DNA from: Streptomyces sp. NBC_01381
GTDB taxonomy: Bacteria; Actinomycetota; Actinomycetes; Streptomycetales; Streptomycetaceae
DNA: 64,000 nt
Reading direction: 5' to 3'
Assembly: GCF_026340305.1 (NCBI RefSeq)
Contig: NZ_JAPEPI010000001.1
Location: 930,001-994,000 of the forward strand
Numbering within the stretch: position 1 is the stretch's first letter; each line of letters opens with the position of its first letter. This document shows positions 63,024 to 64,000 of this stretch, piece by piece. The position numbers and the translations under genes were made by a program. Below the pieces are notes generated by a model, which was not told the DNA's origin, did not search any database, and was given only the letters and a program-made list of their open reading frames with translations.

Positions 63024-63374
63024 GTGCTGGAGATGACGCGGGAAGAGTTCGAGGAACTGGTCGCCGAGGCGCTCGACCGGATTCCGCCGGAGTTGACGCG
63101 GTTGATGGACAACGTGGCGGTGTTCGTGGAGGACGAACCGCCCGCCGAGGATCCCGAGCTGCTCGGGCTCTACGAGGGAACTCCGCTGACCGACCGGGGC
63201 GAGTGGTACGCGGGAGTGCTGCCCGACCGCATCACCATCTACCGGGGGCCGACGCTCCGGATGTGTGAGTCGCGCGAGGACGTCGTGGCGGAGACGGAGA
63301 TCACCGTGGTGCACGAGGTCGCTCATCACTTCGGGATCGACGACGAGCGGCTGCACGCGCTTGGCTACGGCTGA
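63024..63374 (+). CDS. minimal zincin metallopeptidase-like protein
   Basis: 116 aa from GTG 63024 (MLEMTREEFEELVAEALDRI); ATG 63033 is possible. Zinc motif HEVAHHFGIDDERL with Asp as probable third ligand, in the layout of the small 'metallopeptidase family' proteins widespread in actinomycetes. Soluble, no signal peptide; biological role unknown. Single gene, 83 bp from the divergent phosphoesterase. Confidence 0.85.
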   Translation: MLEMTREEFEELVAEALDRIPPELTRLMDNVAVFVEDEPPAEDPELLGLYEGTPLTDRGEWYAGVLPDRITIYRGPTLRMCESREDVVAETEITVVHEVAHHFGIDDERLHALGYG

Positions 63375-63462
63375 CGGGACGGCGTCGCGGTCCGTGTCCT
63401 CTTGCGGGGCAGGGGAGTTGGGCAGGGCGTCCCGATTTCCAGCGCCTCGGAGGTGCTCGGCC

Positions 63463-64000
63463 GTGCGCCAGTTGTACGTTCCTGTCCGGTGGGCCGCGGC
63501 CGCGGTGGCCGTCATGGCGACCGCGGGCTGTATGAGCATCGGTGACGACGGGCGCGATGCGCCGGGGCCCGCGCGTTCCGCGGGGCAGCGCGACGGGGCG
63601 GCCGCCCCGGACAGCGGGGGCGTCTCGCCGGGTGGCGGCTCGGCCGGCGGCGGTTCCGGCGGCGGGCACGGCGACGCCAAGGGCGACGGGCAGGGGAAGC
63701 GGGCGGGCAAGGGCAAGGGGCGGGCCGCCGGCGCGGGTGATGCCGCGTCGGGCAGCGCAGCCCCGGCTTCCGCCTCCGCGTCCGGGAGCGCCGCAGCCCC
63801 CGCGTCGCCGACGAAGGGCGGCGGGCCGAGTCCCACCGCGCCCAAGCCGCCGAAGCCGTCCCCCACGCCGACGCCAACGCCGCCGAAGCCCTCTCCCACG
63901 CCGACGCCCACGCCGCCCACCCCGGAGCCCTCATCCTCGGCGCACGAGGAGCCCAAGCAGGACGCCCAGCTCGGGCAGCGGTCGACGGAGCCGGTGTCGC
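63463..64000 (+). CDS. Pro/Gly/Ser-rich lipoprotein (partial, 3' end outside window)
   Basis: About 179 codons visible from GTG 63463, ribosome site GGAGGTG. Lipoprotein signal with lipobox VMATAGC (Cys about residue 23). The mature part is low-complexity: Gly/Ser/Lys repeats, then Pro/Thr repeats (PKPSPTPTPTPP twice) ending near AHEEPKQDAQLGQRS at the window edge. A wall-spanning stalk is likely; any C-terminal domain is outside the window. Confidence 0.75.
   Translation, partial: MRQLYVPVRWAAAAVAVMATAGCMSIGDDGRDAPGPARSAGQRDGAAAPDSGGVSPGGGSAGGGSGGGHGDAKGDGQGKRAGKGKGRAAGAGDAASGSAAPASASASGSAAAPASPTKGGGPSPTAPKPPKPSPTPTPTPPKPSPTPTPTPPTPEPSSSAHEEPKQDAQLGQRSTEPVS

Overview
The window is high-GC actinobacterial DNA with strong G/C bias at third codon positions, many GTG starts and many GTGA/ATGA start-stop overlaps. 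The gene set and order (upp; dnaX with the SRP RNA just upstream; purD, purC, lsr2, purSQL, purF, purM, valine dehydrogenase, bldC, hrpA) match the conserved core of a Streptomyces chromosome. Species assignment would need a database search.

Layout. (1) 1-7.5 kb, core: tadA (cut by the window edge) and its acidic partner gene, upp, a LytR_C membrane protein, a ParB-like small protein divergent from a HerA-like ATPase, an HhH-GPD DNA repair protein, and a flotillin/NfeD-like pair. (2) 7.5-12.8 kb, accessory metabolism: GNAT, LysR, cupin, FAD oxidoreductase and a stand-alone condensation-domain protein. (3) 13-20.8 kb, plastic region: IS110 and IS5 remnants, integrase and pirin fragments, and a cluster of nine intact small secreted proteins plus one decayed copy. 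Six of the nine intact genes and the decayed copy fall into three cysteine-containing paralogue families that have been shuffled and duplicated; one more intact gene shares only its start with the others and one is a Pro/Gln repeat protein. (4) 20.8-24.5 kb: a 3.6 kb element integrated at the 3' end of tRNA-Ser(GGA), bounded by 54-bp direct repeats and carrying TGAGACCA pairs near each end. It holds an HD-domain protein, a small unknown, a secreted Cys/Trp-rich protein, an excisionase stub and a membrane-anchored Mrr-like nuclease, but no integrase. (5) 24.6-61.3 kb, core: SRP RNA, dnaX, scattered pur genes, a two-component/ABC operon flanked by two near-identical terminator/tRNA-Gly units, lsr2, TetR, a META lipoprotein, an LAETG-anchored metalloprotease, a Tat-exported sulfatase preceded by a 33-codon leader peptide, bldC, hrpA, DsbA/CcdA-like thiol genes and tRNA clusters. 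(6) 61.3-64 kb: a membrane metallophosphoesterase, a minimal zincin and the start of a proline-rich lipoprotein.

How the genes work together. Seven pur loci (purD, purC, purS-Q-L, purF, purM) cover most of de novo IMP synthesis and upp adds pyrimidine salvage. DsbA/CcdA-like proteins probably supply extracellular disulfides, which would suit the many even-cysteine secreted proteins here. BldC and Lsr2 are global regulators of development and xenogeneic silencing. The points most worth following up are the secreted-protein family cluster, the leader peptide before the sulfatase, the tRNA-Ser element with its nuclease, and the decayed tRNA-Asp copy. No rRNA operon or CRISPR array was seen.
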